Shown here: piece after piece, positions 12,841 to 25,100 of the stretch
Position numbering within the stretch: the first letter of the stretch is position 1
How the letters are laid out: every line of letters starts with the position of its first letter
Origin: Anisakis pegreffii
Taxonomy: Eukaryota; Nematoda; Chromadorea; Rhabditida; Anisakidae
DNA length: 64,000 bases
Reading direction: 5' to 3'
Assembly: GCA_035041965.1 (NCBI GenBank)
Contig: JAPYMA010000127.1
Span: 1 to 64,000 of the forward strand
The notes under the pieces: model-generated
What the model was told of the DNA's origin: nothing
Database searches by the model: none
Seen by the model: only the letters and a program-made list of their open reading frames with translations
Translations under genes and position numbers: made by a program

Positions 12841-13500
12841 ATAATTGTGTGAATAGCAATGAATAGCAAACCCATATTTCGATAGTAATCTATAATATGC
12901 ATTGATCTACAGTGATCAAATGCATGTCAATGAGCACCTCAGCGCTAGTTGAGATAGCTTTAATAAAATAGCTATACCTTCTCAACTAAGCGAAGTCGCC
13001 CAACGAAGTATATATTTTTCTGAATGCAGAGATTCTGCTCGATCGACTGGTGTGAAAAAATTGATATGTAATAGGTCAAAGCTGAGAGTACGGTAGATTT
13101 GAATGTGCCAATCCCTATAGTATCAGATAGATAGCCATATCTCCTCCCAGAGGCAGAATTTCTCGGCCATATTTCCATTTTCTGAAAGCATAGATTCTGC
13201 TCCATCGACTGGTTTGAGGAAATTGGCATATTACTGGCCAAGGCTGAGGGTACGGTAGGGTTGATTGTGGCAACCAGAAAAAAGCCACATCTCCTCTTAG
13301 AGACAGGATTTCTCGTGGAGATTTTCATTTTAAGAAAGCAGATGTTTTGTTCGATCGAATGATGTATAAAAACGAATGCTTGGCAGATCTGAGAAGACGG
13401 TTGGCTTGAATATATCAAAACTATATTTCTCTCGTAATGCATAATAGCTATTGAACTATAGTGATGCAATGCATTTCAATAGCATCACTGCGCTAGTTGA
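12841..13500 (-). repeat. Inverted copies of the same repeat (right half)
   Basis: From 12870 the sequence reads as the reverse complement of the left half. For example, 12870-12960 mirrors 12427-12520, including 'CAGCGCTAGTTGAGATAGCT'. Two further inverted blocks follow to 13500. A 165-codon minus-strand frame (12972-13469) is made of three related ~62-residue blocks, which reflects the DNA repeat rather than a gene. The cluster is a large imperfect palindrome centred near 12850. Confidence 0.88.
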
Positions 13501-14230
13501 GATAACTTTAATAAAATATCTATATATCCTCAAGTGAGCAGAATCGCCTAACAATATATATATATATATATTTTTTTCTGAATCCAGAGATTCATCTCGG
13601 TCGACGGGTGCGAAGAAATTCACAGGTTACTGGTCATAGATGGAAGTACGGTAGGCCTGAATGTGGCATCCCCTATACCATCAGAAAAAAAAACTGTATC
13701 GCCTGAAGAAAGCTGAATTGCTCAGCAAAATATAATTTTTTTCTTAATCTACAGTTTCAACTGGATCAAATGGTGTACACAAAGTCGTTCTGGGTTAGTG
13801 GACAAGCAGAGATTCTGAGTTACCGGGCTGAGCTGAGAGTGCGATAGGCTCGAAGATGGCAAACCATATTGCATTGAGAAAATAACTATATCTCTTCAAG
13901 TTGTCATTATTGCATGTCAAAATATATGATATTCTAAAAGCAGAGATTTCTAGCAATCGAATGATGCAAAGAAATTCACATGTTACCGGGTAAACTTGAG
14001 AGTACGGTTATCTTGAAGATGGTAACCTCTGTAGAGCTATAGTAACGTGTTGATATTGACTTATAGTGATAGAATGTATGTGAATGAGAGATTTTGTGCT
14101 TGTTGTTGATGTAGCTTTTGCTCATCAAAATATATGTTTTTCTGAATCCAGAGGTCCTGCTGGATCGAGTGGTGTACCTAAAGTCATACACGTCATATGT
14201 TACTAGACAAAGTTGAGGGTACGGTAGCTT
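13501..14230 (-). repeat. Further decayed copies of the repeat cluster
   Basis: Landmarks such as 'CAGAGATTC', 'GAGAGTACGGTAG' and 'GAAGAAATTCACA' recur at roughly 160-200 bp spacing with many substitutions. A short TA run lies near 13554-13570. No coding function is inferred. Confidence 0.65.
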
Positions 14231-15180
14231 TAATAAACACTATTATTGCTGCTTAGACGATTCGTAGTGTTATTGTTACTGATTCTCTCTGCATTTCTTT
14301 TATTGTAATTATCTTTGATATTAATGTTACTCTAATTGCTTTCGGTATCATGGTCAGCGAATAATGAAAGAAAATATCGCAATTTTATTTCATTGCTAAA
14401 TCTTTTCAGTAACATTTCAGCCCATGGAACAAAACAAATCAAACACAGTCTGTTTTTGGGAAATCTGATTTTTTCCTGTTTTTCTTTTCACCTCATTTTG
14501 ATAGTTGATTAGTGCTATATGCTACTGGCATAGCTTCTTGATTTTGTTGCTTGCTGGAAAATAAACTAAACCATTAAAACTCCCTTATTGTTGACGCAAA
14601 TACGTCCAACTCAGTATGTTTTGAAATTGGCGTATTGCTCAGTTCCACTGATCCTTTTATTCAATCTCATCATTATCTTTTTTGAAGATTACTCTCTTTT
14701 CTCATAGTGATTAAAAAAGCTTCAATGAATCGTAGGTCATAAGGTCTCATAGACTGTCATTTTGCGCAGAAATCACCATACACAGTTCTGAATTATACAT
14801 ATGTACGATGTCGGAAAGGTCCCGCGAAATGTTGAACATTATTTATAGTTAGTTTACGGTTCGTTTGGCGAGTTCATTCGACTTATTCGAAGTTCTTTCA
14901 TTCGTTCATTCATTCACATAAAATTATTGAGTGTTTTTATTATGACGGCGGAATTCGTCTTCAATTAATGAGGTACTACTTTTGCTCTCTATACAATCAA
15001 CCATTTCAATGGCATCAACTTTTCAAATTCTCGGAAACTTAAAAGTGTACGAGCAGCAAAGATGACGCAAATGAATGGCATACTTTCTCTTCATACGAAG
15101 CTTTTTGCAGTAAACGAAAAATCATGTGTTATGCATTCCAAACATAACATTACGCAGCAATGAATATAGAACTGTTTATT
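14231..15180. other. Intergenic, nothing recognised
   Basis: AT-rich sequence with no splice-compatible coding chain and no repeat that I could match elsewhere in the window. Confidence 0.4.
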
Positions 15181-15185
15181 CATAT

Positions 15186-16030
15186 GGAAATTACCGACTT
15201 TAACAAATTACTTTGCTATAAAAAACCATCAAAATTACATGGCAATTCTAAGGAAATGAACATAACAATACCAAAAATCGATCAAAACGATTGCATAAAC
15301 ATAAACGAAACCTTTCATTCATAAGAATTCACAAAACTTCCACAATTAGTTGGATAAAAATGGAAGGAAATCAATGACAACTTAAAAACAAAGGAAAGCT
15401 GACATGTTTGCATTGAGAATGCACTAAGAAAGTCACCAAACAGAAGACTCAACGATGAACAAAAAAGTGAAATGGCGAAGTTATTTAATTTTATACCGAA
15501 GATAAAGCGAGAAAAACGATCACATGAAGTGAACACTCCTTAAATCTTCCAAAGGTATTTGATTTTATACCACTGTTATAACACATACATTCACTTCAAC
15601 GTGTAAATTTCAATTTACACATCTGCTATTTTGATGAATAAATATAGTTATCAGATTGAAATGATTAATGAGCCTAGTGTAATAACATTATTAACGATTT
15701 CAAAACCAAATTATCGATAAAATAATTCACAATGAGCGCGTTCATGATGAATAAATTCAAAATTCGTTTATCTAAAAGGCATATGCGTATGAAAATTATT
15801 GACTTTACAAATTAAAATTATTGACTTTAAAATTTTAGTGCTTTTTACAATATCACAAGTTATTATGATATTGTAAAAACCACTAAAATTACGTGACAAT
15901 TCTATAAACATGAACGTAACAGTTCAAAAAATCGATTACATAAACATGAACTAACCATTTAATTTATACGAATATACAGGATTCTCAGAAGGATAAAAAT
16001 GAGAGAAAATCAATGACAAACTCAAATTAT
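15186..16030. repeat. Pair of diverged ~250-bp direct repeats
   Basis: Segments at about 15186-15385 and 15788-16020 share an ordered set of motifs: 'ATTACATGGCAATTCTAAG' versus 'ATTACGTGACAATTCTATA', 'TGAACATAACAAT' versus 'TGAACGTAACAGT', and 'AAATCAATGACAA' in both. The second copy also holds a perfect 14-bp hairpin (15842-15855 with 15866-15879). The 74-codon minus-strand frame at 15315-15536 lies here and is unsupported. Confidence 0.6.
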
Positions 16031-16125
16031 GTTTGATTTGCGCATGAACTGAATTTGAAATGCACTTTTCCAAGTTATAAGATTAACAATGATTGATGAA
16101 CCTTTTACGTAAACAATATCTTATT

Positions 16126-19100
16126 TCACAAACCATACTGATGTGATGGCACTACCGGTTTAAATTGCTGATTGGTACTTGAAGTGAATGGAGCAGTGTT
16201 ATTATTATCGTTGGAATTCATCGTCGATGCTGGCTTCACGATCGAAGACGCCGCTGTTGGACGACCCAAATCAAACAGATATTTCAGATCAGCCATTGTT
16301 AACTTACTCAGTTTCTTCGACGCGGCTCTAAACAGTACAACGTTTATTCGTCGTTTTTTTGAAAATTTATTTAGTCAGCATTACGACTCAGTACGGATTC
16401 ATGCTTTCCTGTTGTCATCAATATCATATTCTTCTTTGTTTATTCCCATAATCAATCATCAGTACAGTTTCTTAACAAACGCTCATTATTAGCAATAAAC
16501 TCGAAAGTTCACCCAATCAATATTTCTAATAATGGGAAAATGCGGAATACTTGACAGTGTTGTAATGAGCATGAACATTTCTTTCGTTTATTCTTGCATT
16601 GAATTTATTTTGCAACCATTCAAAAAGAAAATTAAATGAGCTCAATCCGTATCGAGAAACTTAATAAATAATGAATAACCCTTCAAGAACTCCTTTTGCA
16701 AGCGCCGTTTTGGCTTCTTGTAAGTTCAGTACACGTTCTTCAATCGTGTCCAAACAAATCAATCTGCAAATCGGATGAAATAATTCGAATACTGTTCGTC
16801 GTGAACGCTGTCACCGAACTGGCAGTGTCATAACATTGAACAATGCATCAGCAATCAGACAGTCAAAAATCAAAGGTTTTAAAAATGGCATAATCTCCAC
16901 AGATGAAATTCCTTCCGTTTCTAATCTGATAAAGACGATCAAGCGATGAAACAAAAGATACATAAAATCGCCAAAGCAGTTTCAAATTCCCACGAAATTC
17001 CTGTCTACAACTGTAGCAAAAAGAATATTGCACGCTTACTTCAAGTGCAGATCAAGTGCAGTTATGGGAGCTGCACTGATCAAGTGCAGCTCCCATAAGA
17101 TTCTTCAGAAATATTGTTGAACAGTGAGCTAATTCATTTATATGTCGAGATGAGATGAATTACTTGAATGATAGCTTACTTATGAATGAAAACATTTTTT
17201 GTTTGACCCATTCGATAGATGCGATCACAAGCTTGTTGCTCCAATGCTGGATTCCAGTGAAGATCAACCAAGAACAAGTGATTACCACCGGTCAAATTCA
17301 AACCCACTCCACCGGCCGTCAGCGACAATAGCATCACTCGTGCACCACTTCCATTCTTGTTGAAACTATCCACTCGCGATTGTCTTAAAATGATGAACAC
17401 CCAATTTATTTCTTAGGCGAAATCTTGATTTAATTATCTTCGTGATCGGTTATCTTTAATTATAATTGATTATAATTCAATGTTTAACAAGTGAGTACTC
17501 AAAATTAAAATGTACTCTTTCGCAAACGGATATCTGCGGATATTTAAAAATTGAGCAGATCTGTTCGCCGCGTTTGGAAGTGCTTCCTAGTGGTTACAGA
17601 GAATGTACCTGTCTTTTGTAAGCACTTTCCCAGTGATGGATGTATATTCAATACCACGCTCCTGCAGATGATACTCAACAATATCAAGCAATGAGGTCCA
17701 CTGACTCACAATTACACTGCAAAAAATCATTCCTTACAAGTATACAAGACAAACAGATCAATTTTCAAGCCATCGTAACTATGAAATGTATGGTGTTGGA
17801 AATATTTCCGGGCTATCAAATTATTCTGAAATAATAATAAACGAATAAAATAATTCGGTTCAATTCTAACCATTTATCTTCACCCGATAATGCTTCACAT
17901 AATCTCTCCAAGAGGGCCCGTATCTGGAAGCAGTTTTTCAAAATAAGACAGAAATCATGGAGTCATATTACTGATTTCAACTCAGAGCCAGTTTTATGAG
18001 GATATTTGCAGAAACGATTTGCTATATTCCACTCTCATGGAACATGCCTTCTGCAGCTTTTTTTTCGAGGAAAATCAACTTCAAATGACAATAATAAAAT
18101 GAACTTTTGCCGAATGGAACGAAGGCTCGAAAAGTTGTTCAACATTTGTATGATTGGCTGCTTTAATGGCTTCATTTGCGAGCTCATCATTCTCCATTAT
18201 GGACATATTCGCCAATTTCTCAATCAAACCACCGCTTTCCTCCGACTTCACTTCATCATCTTCAATGCCAATCGTTTCGAATGCATCCATATCAACTGCC
18301 TTCAAATTCTTCCTTCTAACAAAACAAAACGAATGCTCATCAGTTTGTGACAATCCTCGCACAAACATCCACACTTCATACAGATAATCACATCAACATA
18401 TAACTAATAATTATCAAAATGTTCTTCTCGCACTTTCCAAATGATTAATATCAGTCAATGAATACCTTTTTATCAGCCAATTAATATCAGCCAATGGAAA
18501 TGAAAAATGAATACCTTTTTAGTGAGAGCCAAATGAACACTCGCTTGTCTTAGTCTTAATAATAATGTCAATACACTGCTCATCACTTGAAAGTTGTTTT
18601 CGGCACTAATTGTACGTGCGCCACCTGTTCAAATTCCACGTCATTACATAACACTCGCACAAAAGCGTGATTCATTTGAAATAATCATTCAAGCAATTTA
18701 TAGTTCAAGTGTTACTAAACAGAAACGATTGAAATCGCCATCAGTAGTGACCAAATTTGAAATGAACGTCTCAGACTTTCATAATCAAGTGTATTTGTGA
18801 TGATTACTCTTCGAAATGATCGCACCAAAATGCAAATCACTAATTGCAGAAGTCGATTTCTGTTTGGTTGATTAAAATCTGCATGAGCTAATAAAGCAAA
18901 TAGCGATCATAAAAACGAAATTAAATGCCAAATTTAGTCATAAATGCCACGCCGTTCAGTGTTCCTCAAATGCTCGAAAATTACGGTCGAGTGGCCGCCG
19001 ACTCAAACTTGTTTTATTTCATTTATGTGTATTGTTGATGAAATGAATTGAAACCTAGAAAAGGATTTCGCATTGGTGTTGCATCGTTCATCTGTGGTCC

Positions 19101-22100
19101 TCGTCGATGACGACTCAATCCATACATTTCACGTTCTCGTTCTTCCGATGTTTTTATTAACTCTTTCACCTTTTGTCTAAAACATTAAGACAAAATGTTT
19201 CATCATATTTATCGAATATGATAAAGTTTTTCATTTGATCCGTTGTTATTTGGTGAACTATTTGATTCAAATTGAAATCATCATTGAACAAGACCCACCT
19301 AGACGCAAGATACATGATTTCATAAACTTTCTTTTCTAAGCCTTCAAGTCTCAACTCCACCTTCTCGTATCGTCGGGGCTTCAAATCCACCTGTAATATT
19401 ACCGCTCACTAAACCATCAATGTAGAAATATTTACTCGAATCTACAAGAAAACTTTTGATCAAAAACTTGTCTAACCATAAATTACGAAATACTTTTGGG
19501 CTGGCGAACATACATTAGCGAATAAATTGAAGCAATTCTGGAGCTCTAATATCTTTCCAATTTCATACTCCCACAACTGACATCAAAAAGGGGGAAAAAT
19601 TTACAGTTCAACTAATTCAATTTGGCGGCTCATATTTTCATTCTGGAGTTTCAATCAAAAATTGTCGAAACGGAATAACAAACTATTGGTTTCTGTGTTT
19701 GCGGACATAGTTGGTCTTTTGTTCTTCGTAGCAAAAGTCCTTTAACGAGAGTGTTCAATCTGTTCGAAGATGTTGCTGCAAACGTTCTTCAATGAATAAA
19801 TTATTATCCCTTTAATCAATTGAACAAAATGCTAATTGTAAGAAAAGAAGAGATGAAAATTTCACATGATAATGATCGCTTACTTAAATATAACATACAA
19901 ACATAAGTCTGAATTTAAACTCGACATTATCTGCTGCTAAATACGCGAAAAAATAATTCAAAAAACTAACTGGAATGTCCCATAATCCATTCCTTCCATA
20001 CCGATTCCTCATCGAATGGCGTAACTCGCAAGAATCTGCAAAACATGACTGAATCAGATCAATGAAATCGGAAACATCATAACAATCGCACGGTTGATTC
20101 ACTTCCTCAATTACTGATATATTTCAGTTTAGTGATGTGATGTTGACTGATATGTTGATATAATAAATATATCAATAACCGAAACAAAGTTTTAGCTGAA
20201 TATAACAAGAGATTTATCGACTGACTAGGCAAACTCATGAAGAGAAGAAAATCTGAGCTGGACATTCAGCATATTACATCGACAGAATAGTCTTCCTAGA
20301 AAAAGCAGCAAATAACGAGAAAACATGTGTGTGCATAAGGTGAAAAACGGAAATATTTTGAAACGATGACCTGATCAATGAGAATAAATCCCATAGTTTG
20401 TTGTGAATTGGTGTACCAGTAAGGCACCATCGGTTCAGAGCAGCCAGCCGACAGCAAGCCTTTGATGCGAGCGATGTCTTGTTCTTGATTTGATGCGCTT
20501 CGTCAAGCACGATCCGTTCCCATGCAATCTTCGTCAACACCGACTTGCATTGTTTCGATATCTTTCGCTTACCCTTCACATTCGCTTTCACTCGAAAACC
20601 GTTACCGTCGGAATCTGTCGAATCCGACAGTGAATCATCAATGATAGGCGCCTACAATTAAGCTTTGACTATCAACCAAGTTCATCCTATCATTGCCATG
20701 ACCAAAATGCTTAGCGAACTCTCGACAATTTTCTGCTACACATAAAGTATCGAAAATTTTCTTCGAAAATCTAATCTGTCAAAAAAGTTTAACAAATGAA
20801 AAGCAAAACTGAAGTGAATTTCTCAGTATGCTGAATCATGGAATTTTCATCAGTGAAATCATTTCATTCACAGTGAAATCGCAATGAACGTACGAGTTCA
20901 ATATTATGAATTGCAAACCTTTTCGCCGAGCTCGTTTGCTAAAAGATTGTAGGTGGTTATAACAACGTCGTATCTAGCCAATAGCTTCGGATCATCTTCT
21001 CGTTTCTGTTTTGGTCCGTGAAATATTAAAACATTCAGTCGACCGGTTTTGACATGACAATTAATTTCAGCTTCCCACTGGAATATCAATGATGCCGGTG
21101 CAATGACGAGAGTACCTTTTGATGGTATCAACTTATTGTCGCGTAATGCTTTTCGTTTCAATTCTGTCGCTTTGTCATCTTCGTCTGTCTTCTTGCGTTG
21201 TTCATTTTTTTGATGAACAATTAACGCGATTATACTCAACGTCTTGCCCAAACCCATATCATCAGCTAGAATTGAGTTCAATTAAACTGTACCAACCTGC
21301 ATCACAACCAAATAATTCATTGACCCGATCACATTGGAAGTTCCAAAAACTACATTTCAAAATTAACTAAAATGAACGACTAAAAGAAAACACACAGTGT
21401 ACTGGTATGAATATATCAATAATAAACAGAATGGTAAATGAACGTTTACAAATGAGGTAAATAAGAAAATACTCATAATCCCTATCATATCTAAAAGGAA
21501 AACGAAAAAAAACTCACCAAGTATACCACCAGGTGGTGATTGTTTTTCTCTCCACAACAGCCATGTAAGACCGCACCTCTGATGATACATTAACTCAGTC
21601 TTCAATCCATCCGGTGTCGACGTTTCGACGTTTTCTGGTGCTGTTGATAGCGAACTAGAATGTTTAAGTATGAATCATCCAACTATAACAACAACAAAAG
21701 TAATATTGCAACAAGCATTCTCGGTATCCTTGCAACAGAATCACACTTCTCACGGTCATGGCAATCACATGACCGTGGAAACGACCATAATGAGGGAACA
21801 AGCCATCAACCAACAGATCACTGATAAATTCGGCTCAAGTCAAAACAGATTCCAGTCCACATTAGATGACCATACAGTTTCATTATAAACTATGCGAACA
21901 CAGCAATGCTATACCATGCAAAAGAATCAATTCAGAATCGAACAATTAATCTACGATCAATAACAATTCAAACTATAACTTAATAAATCTCACCTGTGCA
22001 TTTTTGCAATAACATCACCTGTGATCGCTTTTGCAACCACAAATCGATCATCAGTCATTTTCCCACCAAACAGTTTTGGAGGTTGGCGATCTGAAGAAGG

Positions 22101-25100
22101 TGAAAAATTAATGTGTGACAGAATCATACACAGAATCGACTTTCCGTTGTAGAGGCATTTGCTCAGTGTTCTAGGACACCCGAAATTATTCCAATATTTC
22201 ATGAAAATGATATTCATTAGCTAAAAAATGCCGTCTACCTCAACTGAAGACTGCGTCTAATTATAGAAATAGATTTGTACAAATCATCTCAATAAGAAAA
22301 GTGTACATCCCTCCCCCCTCCATCGCCAAAAAATACGGGCTTTGTTTGTCCTGTTTTAAGATGAGTCGTAAAAATCAATGCTAAATAAGTGTTCACTTTG
22401 AAACAACACCTCAGAATTACTGAACGAAATGCTTAGTTCCGGTTTTCAGAAAGTTAATTTCTTCACCTAATCGAAGATCACGATAACCATAAAAATAAAG
22501 TGTTAAATGCTGAGACAAATTTCAACGTAAGAAACGATGCAATATTATCAGTCTCAATCAGCGAACGAAATACACCATTAAAGTAGACAAGAATTGCTTC
22601 TTACTTGTTATCAAGCGATTGTATTCTTCGGCATTCAGAGGTTTTGGTTCAATCATAATTGGTCCCTTCGTTGGTACTTTCGGCTTATCATCTGAAAAGA
22701 TCCCACATATGTTCGGATGTCTAAAAAATATTGTGAACTTAATATCATGCAAACCATTCGACAACATCTCACACAAAAACTCAATGACCGTTCAACTTGC
22801 ATCATTTGATCGCGGATTCAATTTTCCTTCACTCAATCTGACAGCGATTAATATCAAAGAACGCATGAAAAGAACGCACAATCCGGAGTGACATCAATAA
22901 TACTTTCGTCGTTGTCATTTCCGTCCTCAGAACGTTGCTTCAACAGCTCTTTTATGAGTTCAATATTTGTCATCAAACGCTTTCCACCATCTGGCAGTTT
23001 TGCAACGTCGACCACTTTCAATTTCTGAGCATTACAATTGCGATAAAATTAGAACTGATCAATCCCAGAATGCAGTATTCGTTATGAAAGTCACTTTGAA
23101 GATCACGTAGTCTTTGACTTAATTTAAAGCAAGTTTGGTCTCAGAATTTGGGTGCTGTGCAAATCAAATCATTATGCCCAAATGAATATCCGTATTCCCA
23201 AACACGATAAACAGAAGTTGTTTTCGAAGAGCTCCAGAAAGAAACTATAAACAATACGTACAAGGAAAATCCTGAACGAAAAAAGAAACAAACATTCAAA
23301 GATTCAAGACGCTGTTGGAGTTGCTCGTTGGTCAAATCACGGAGAGTCTGAAGATGATTATTTGAAAAATAAAATTCATCCATCTCTCTAGTAGCACGGC
23401 AGCAGTTTACATTCGATCCAGGAACAAATTTCTGATTGAAGTTAGTAAAAAATGGCACTGAGGATTAAATGTTTTATCAGAATTTCAATGAATTCAAAAA
23501 CGAAAACAAGTTTTCACCTCTTTGAAACGTTGCGATGCTGGTGAAAGACGTCTGAAGGAAGCGATCGCTCTTTGCGGCGTACTTCTTTTCTGTGGCTCCT
23601 CTTCTTCTGTTTCCACATCTTTTAACTGTTTTCGACCCATTTCATTGGTCTTTGATTCTTCGTCTGATTTTGCGTCTTCTTCAGCTGACGATTCATCTTC
23701 GATGACTACATCCGCTCTCTGGAAAATTATTTTTTTGAAGTTTACATACTTGATGTAATCAACACGATTCATCTATGATTCTCAGCTGAGATGTATCAGT
23801 CAGTGATCGTCGCAAATGCATATCTAAAGAAAACATGTGCTTGTTCATGCATTCAATAAACTGATCACTAACGATCAAAATAAAACAACTCAAAATATCC
23901 ATTACACACTCGACTTCGTTCAAACACATTCATTTCATTCAAATCGAAAGAGCCCAATGAAGAAGACAAACCTTTGAACTATTCACAGGATGTTGTTCAT
24001 CAACATCACTATTGTCACTGATAACAATAATACTGTTATCATCGTTGATGATATCAGATGACGCTGCTTCCTCTACAGTCAATCTACTCTTGTTATCATC
24101 AGCTTCTTCTGGAACAGATTCATTTACCGATCGATCATCACCTTCAGATTCATCACGCTCCTTCCCAGTTCCATCGCTGCCATCCTCATCATCAGTTGAG
24201 AGTGATGCGATTGTACGATGCTTATTCGAATTTATTTTCCGTATTCTAGAATTCGCCACACCTTCATTAAATCTCATGCCACTAAAAATTCATACGGTAC
24301 TGGCTATTATTTATTTGATTGCATAGGAACAAGAAACTGGATTTCATGGATATAATATCAATAATCGGCAAAAATAAGATGCAAACAACTTCATAAAATG
24401 ACCTTTCGTGTGCCGAATCATCCTTCTCGAACGATCGTGATGAGTGTGATTCATCTTGTGAGTCGACGTCACAGTGACTATCTTCGTTTGTACCAGCATT
24501 GCATGACGCGGTACTCTGAATGATACTGCAAATATTTTTGCCGTAATTATACACCCAACTTCATCTTTCAAATTCGCAAACATCACAGTTAGTTGAATCA
24601 CAAGAGAAATTTTAGCCGTTATCATTGAATCGCTAATATCATTATTATTTAAATCACCTTAAGTGGCTTAGAAATGTGAGTGCTATACGGCACTTTTGCA
24701 ATCGCACTTCATCTAATAATTACGGATTAATCTTCTGCGATAGAACAGAAAACAATATTGATCATTGCTGCCATGGAAACATGGTTTACGTGTATACTAG
24801 ATACATGCTCATTCACCGTTTAACAGTTAGTATCATCACAGATTTTAAGTCTCAGTATCAATCATTCAGCTATCATCCTATCGTCATCTCCCTTTATATC
24901 TCACATGTACGATTATGACAACGACATAATTCGATAAAGAAGCAATGATATGAATTGCTCAGCAATTTAATACCTCGCACTGTTATTGTCAATGTTGTGG
25001 GAACTATTCGCCAATACATGATTCGATTCTTGTTCACTGAGAAGCGATGAATGATGAACGTCTTCGAAAATTTCACCGCTTGAATTTGAGTTGAATCTAC

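Noticed and set aside
12972..13469. 165-codon minus-strand frame made of three similar ~62-residue blocks, suggestive of a repeat protein
   Set aside because: The periodicity is that of the surrounding non-coding repeat, which continues with stops in neighbouring copies. No start context or splice sites fit.
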